Source: Planctomycetota bacterium
GTDB lineage: Bacteria > Planctomycetota > JACOTG01
NCBI GenBank assembly: GCA_016178505.1
Contig: JACOTG010000228.1
Coordinates: 1 to 42,242, forward strand
Length of the DNA stretch: 42,242 nt
Reading direction: 5' to 3'
Shown: positions 41,357-42,242 of the stretch, piece after piece
Layout of the letters: every line of letters begins with the position of its first letter
How positions within the stretch are numbered: the first letter of the stretch is position 1
Program-made: the position numbers and the translations under genes
The notes under the pieces: model-generated
The model's database searches: none
The model's input: the letters and a program-made list of their open reading frames with translations, nothing else
What the model was told of the DNA's origin: nothing

Positions 41357-42205
41357 ATGCTGAACGCTCTCAGCTTCGACGTCGAGGAGTACTTCCAGGT
41401 CTCGAACTTCGCGTCGATCGCGCCTGTCGAGCGTTGGGAAACTTTCGACTCGCGGCTCGACGTCGGCATCGACCGAATCCTCGCGCTGCTCGACGAGCAC
41501 CGCGTGCACGCGACGTTCTTCGTGCTCGGGTGGAACGCCCAGCGACGGCCCGATCTCGTACGTCGCCTCGCCGCGCTCGGTCACGAGATCGCATCCCACG
41601 GAATGAGCCACCGGCTCGTGTACGACATCGGTCCCGAGGCATTTCGCGACGAAGCGCGCCGTTCGAAGGCGCTCCTCGAGGACCTGGCGGGACGTCCCGT
41701 TCTCGGATACCGCGCGCCGAGCTTCTCCGTGACGCGCGAGTCGCTCTTCGCGCTGGATGTCCTGGCGGAGGAGGGATACCGCTACGACTCGAGCATCTTT
41801 CCCGTGAGGCACCATCGGTACGGGATCCCGGACGCGCCACGTCACCCTCATCGAGTCGGTCCCGGCGGCGCTCTATGGGAGTTCCCGCCGCTCGCGGTGC
41901 GATGCGCTGGCATCAACATCCCTCTCGCGGGTGGCGGCTACCTTCGGCTGCTGCCGGCGTCGCTCGTCGTCGCCGGAATTCGAAAGGCGAATCGGGAAGG
42001 CGTACCGGCGATGACCTACTTGCATCCGTGGGAGTTCGACCCGGATCAGCCCCGGCTCTGCGGTCCTTCGCTCACGCGATTTCGCCACTACGTGAACCTT
42101 GGACGGACCGCAATGAAGCTCGGCGCCATCCTCCGTCGAGTGGAATTCGACACCGCAGCGCGGGTGTTGGGAATCGAACAGGGCGCCGGCGCCCCGACGA
42201 GCTGA
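41357..42205 (+). CDS. Exosortase-A-associated polysaccharide deacetylase
   Basis: The protein is 282 residues. It starts LNALSFDVEEYFQV with catalytic-site D8. The zinc-binding H81 and H85 are in SHGMSH, RAPSFS is at 119-124, and YDSSIFPV and YLHPWEFDPDQPR (H223) follow. This arrangement matches the NodB-type deacetylase family found in PEP-CTERM/XrtA loci (TIGR03006-like). It would remove N-acetyl groups from the exopolysaccharide. No signal peptide is visible. ATG 41357 fits the family start, although the frame is open back to 41246 through the repeat element. A TGATACACT resembling an extended -10 lies at 41338-41346 but would leave almost no leader. Confidence 0.9.
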   Translation: MLNALSFDVEEYFQVSNFASIAPVERWETFDSRLDVGIDRILALLDEHRVHATFFVLGWNAQRRPDLVRRLAALGHEIASHGMSHRLVYDIGPEAFRDEARRSKALLEDLAGRPVLGYRAPSFSVTRESLFALDVLAEEGYRYDSSIFPVRHHRYGIPDAPRHPHRVGPGGALWEFPPLAVRCAGINIPLAGGGYLRLLPASLVVAGIRKANREGVPAMTYLHPWEFDPDQPRLCGPSLTRFRHYVNLGRTAMKLGAILRRVEFDTAARVLGIEQGAGAPTS

Positions 42206-42242
42206 GTTCCAGATCAGCGACCGTCGCCGGAGTCGTCGTCGC

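Overview
The window is about 42 kb of GC-rich DNA and consists almost wholly of surface-polysaccharide and glycoconjugate genes. It contains a recognisable exosortase A (XrtA/EpsH) locus: exosortase, an EpsI-type partner, an outer-membrane export lipoprotein, a chain-length protein, a 'FPPDKGDKIRSYH'-type glycosyltransferase, an O-ligase, an amidotransferase and a polysaccharide deacetylase. This set is typical of Gram-negative bacteria that make PEP-CTERM proteins together with an exopolysaccharide. GC content and gene style would fit Myxococcota/Deltaproteobacteria-like or other uncultured high-GC Gram-negative phyla. The sequence alone does not settle the phylum. No rRNA, tRNA, CRISPR array or transposase gene was seen.

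Layout. (A) 1-15239, plus strand: the tail of a dolichol-phosphate-mannose-type glycosyltransferase, then a compact run with many stop/start overlaps. It encodes a Wzc/GumC-type tyrosine kinase, a TPR protein, an O-antigen ligase/polymerase, a PaaK/CapK-like adenylate-forming enzyme, a DUF362 protein, a second ligase/polymerase, a radical SAM protein, a GT4 glycosyltransferase, a WecA-like initiating transferase with an unusual C-terminal extension, a Wzx-like flippase and a small membrane protein. (B) 15240-15680: two direct copies of a ~180-bp fold-back repeat. (C) 15621-21143, minus strand: GT4, GT2, an APH-like kinase, a methyltransferase and a soluble GAF-histidine kinase. (D) 21144-29433, plus strand: a consensus-like sigma70 promoter drives the export lipoprotein, chain-length protein and glycosyltransferase, followed by a DegT aminotransferase, a second flippase and another glycosyltransferase. 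(E) 29420-32831, minus strand: GT4, radical SAM/SPASM and GT2. (F) 33152-42205, plus strand: XrtA-type ligase, a third radical SAM/SPASM protein, amidotransferase, GT4, exosortase, EpsI-like protein, a PilZ protein, a structured intergenic element and the deacetylase.

How it fits together (inference). Lipid-linked repeat units are started by the WecA-like enzyme and extended by the GT2/GT4 enzymes. They are modified by the methyltransferase, kinase, aminotransferase, amidotransferase and possibly the radical SAM proteins, flipped by either flippase, and polymerised or ligated by one of three ligase-like proteins. Length control and export use the two PCP proteins and the single OPX lipoprotein. 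The exosortase and EpsI would process PEP-CTERM proteins encoded elsewhere; none is seen here. A PilZ protein and a histidine kinase suggest c-di-GMP and two-component inputs.

The least ordinary points are the WecA-like protein with a receiver-like extension, three radical SAM proteins among glycan genes, the two fold-back repeats, the nested inverted-repeat element at 41085-41268, and the overlapping methyltransferase/kinase pair.
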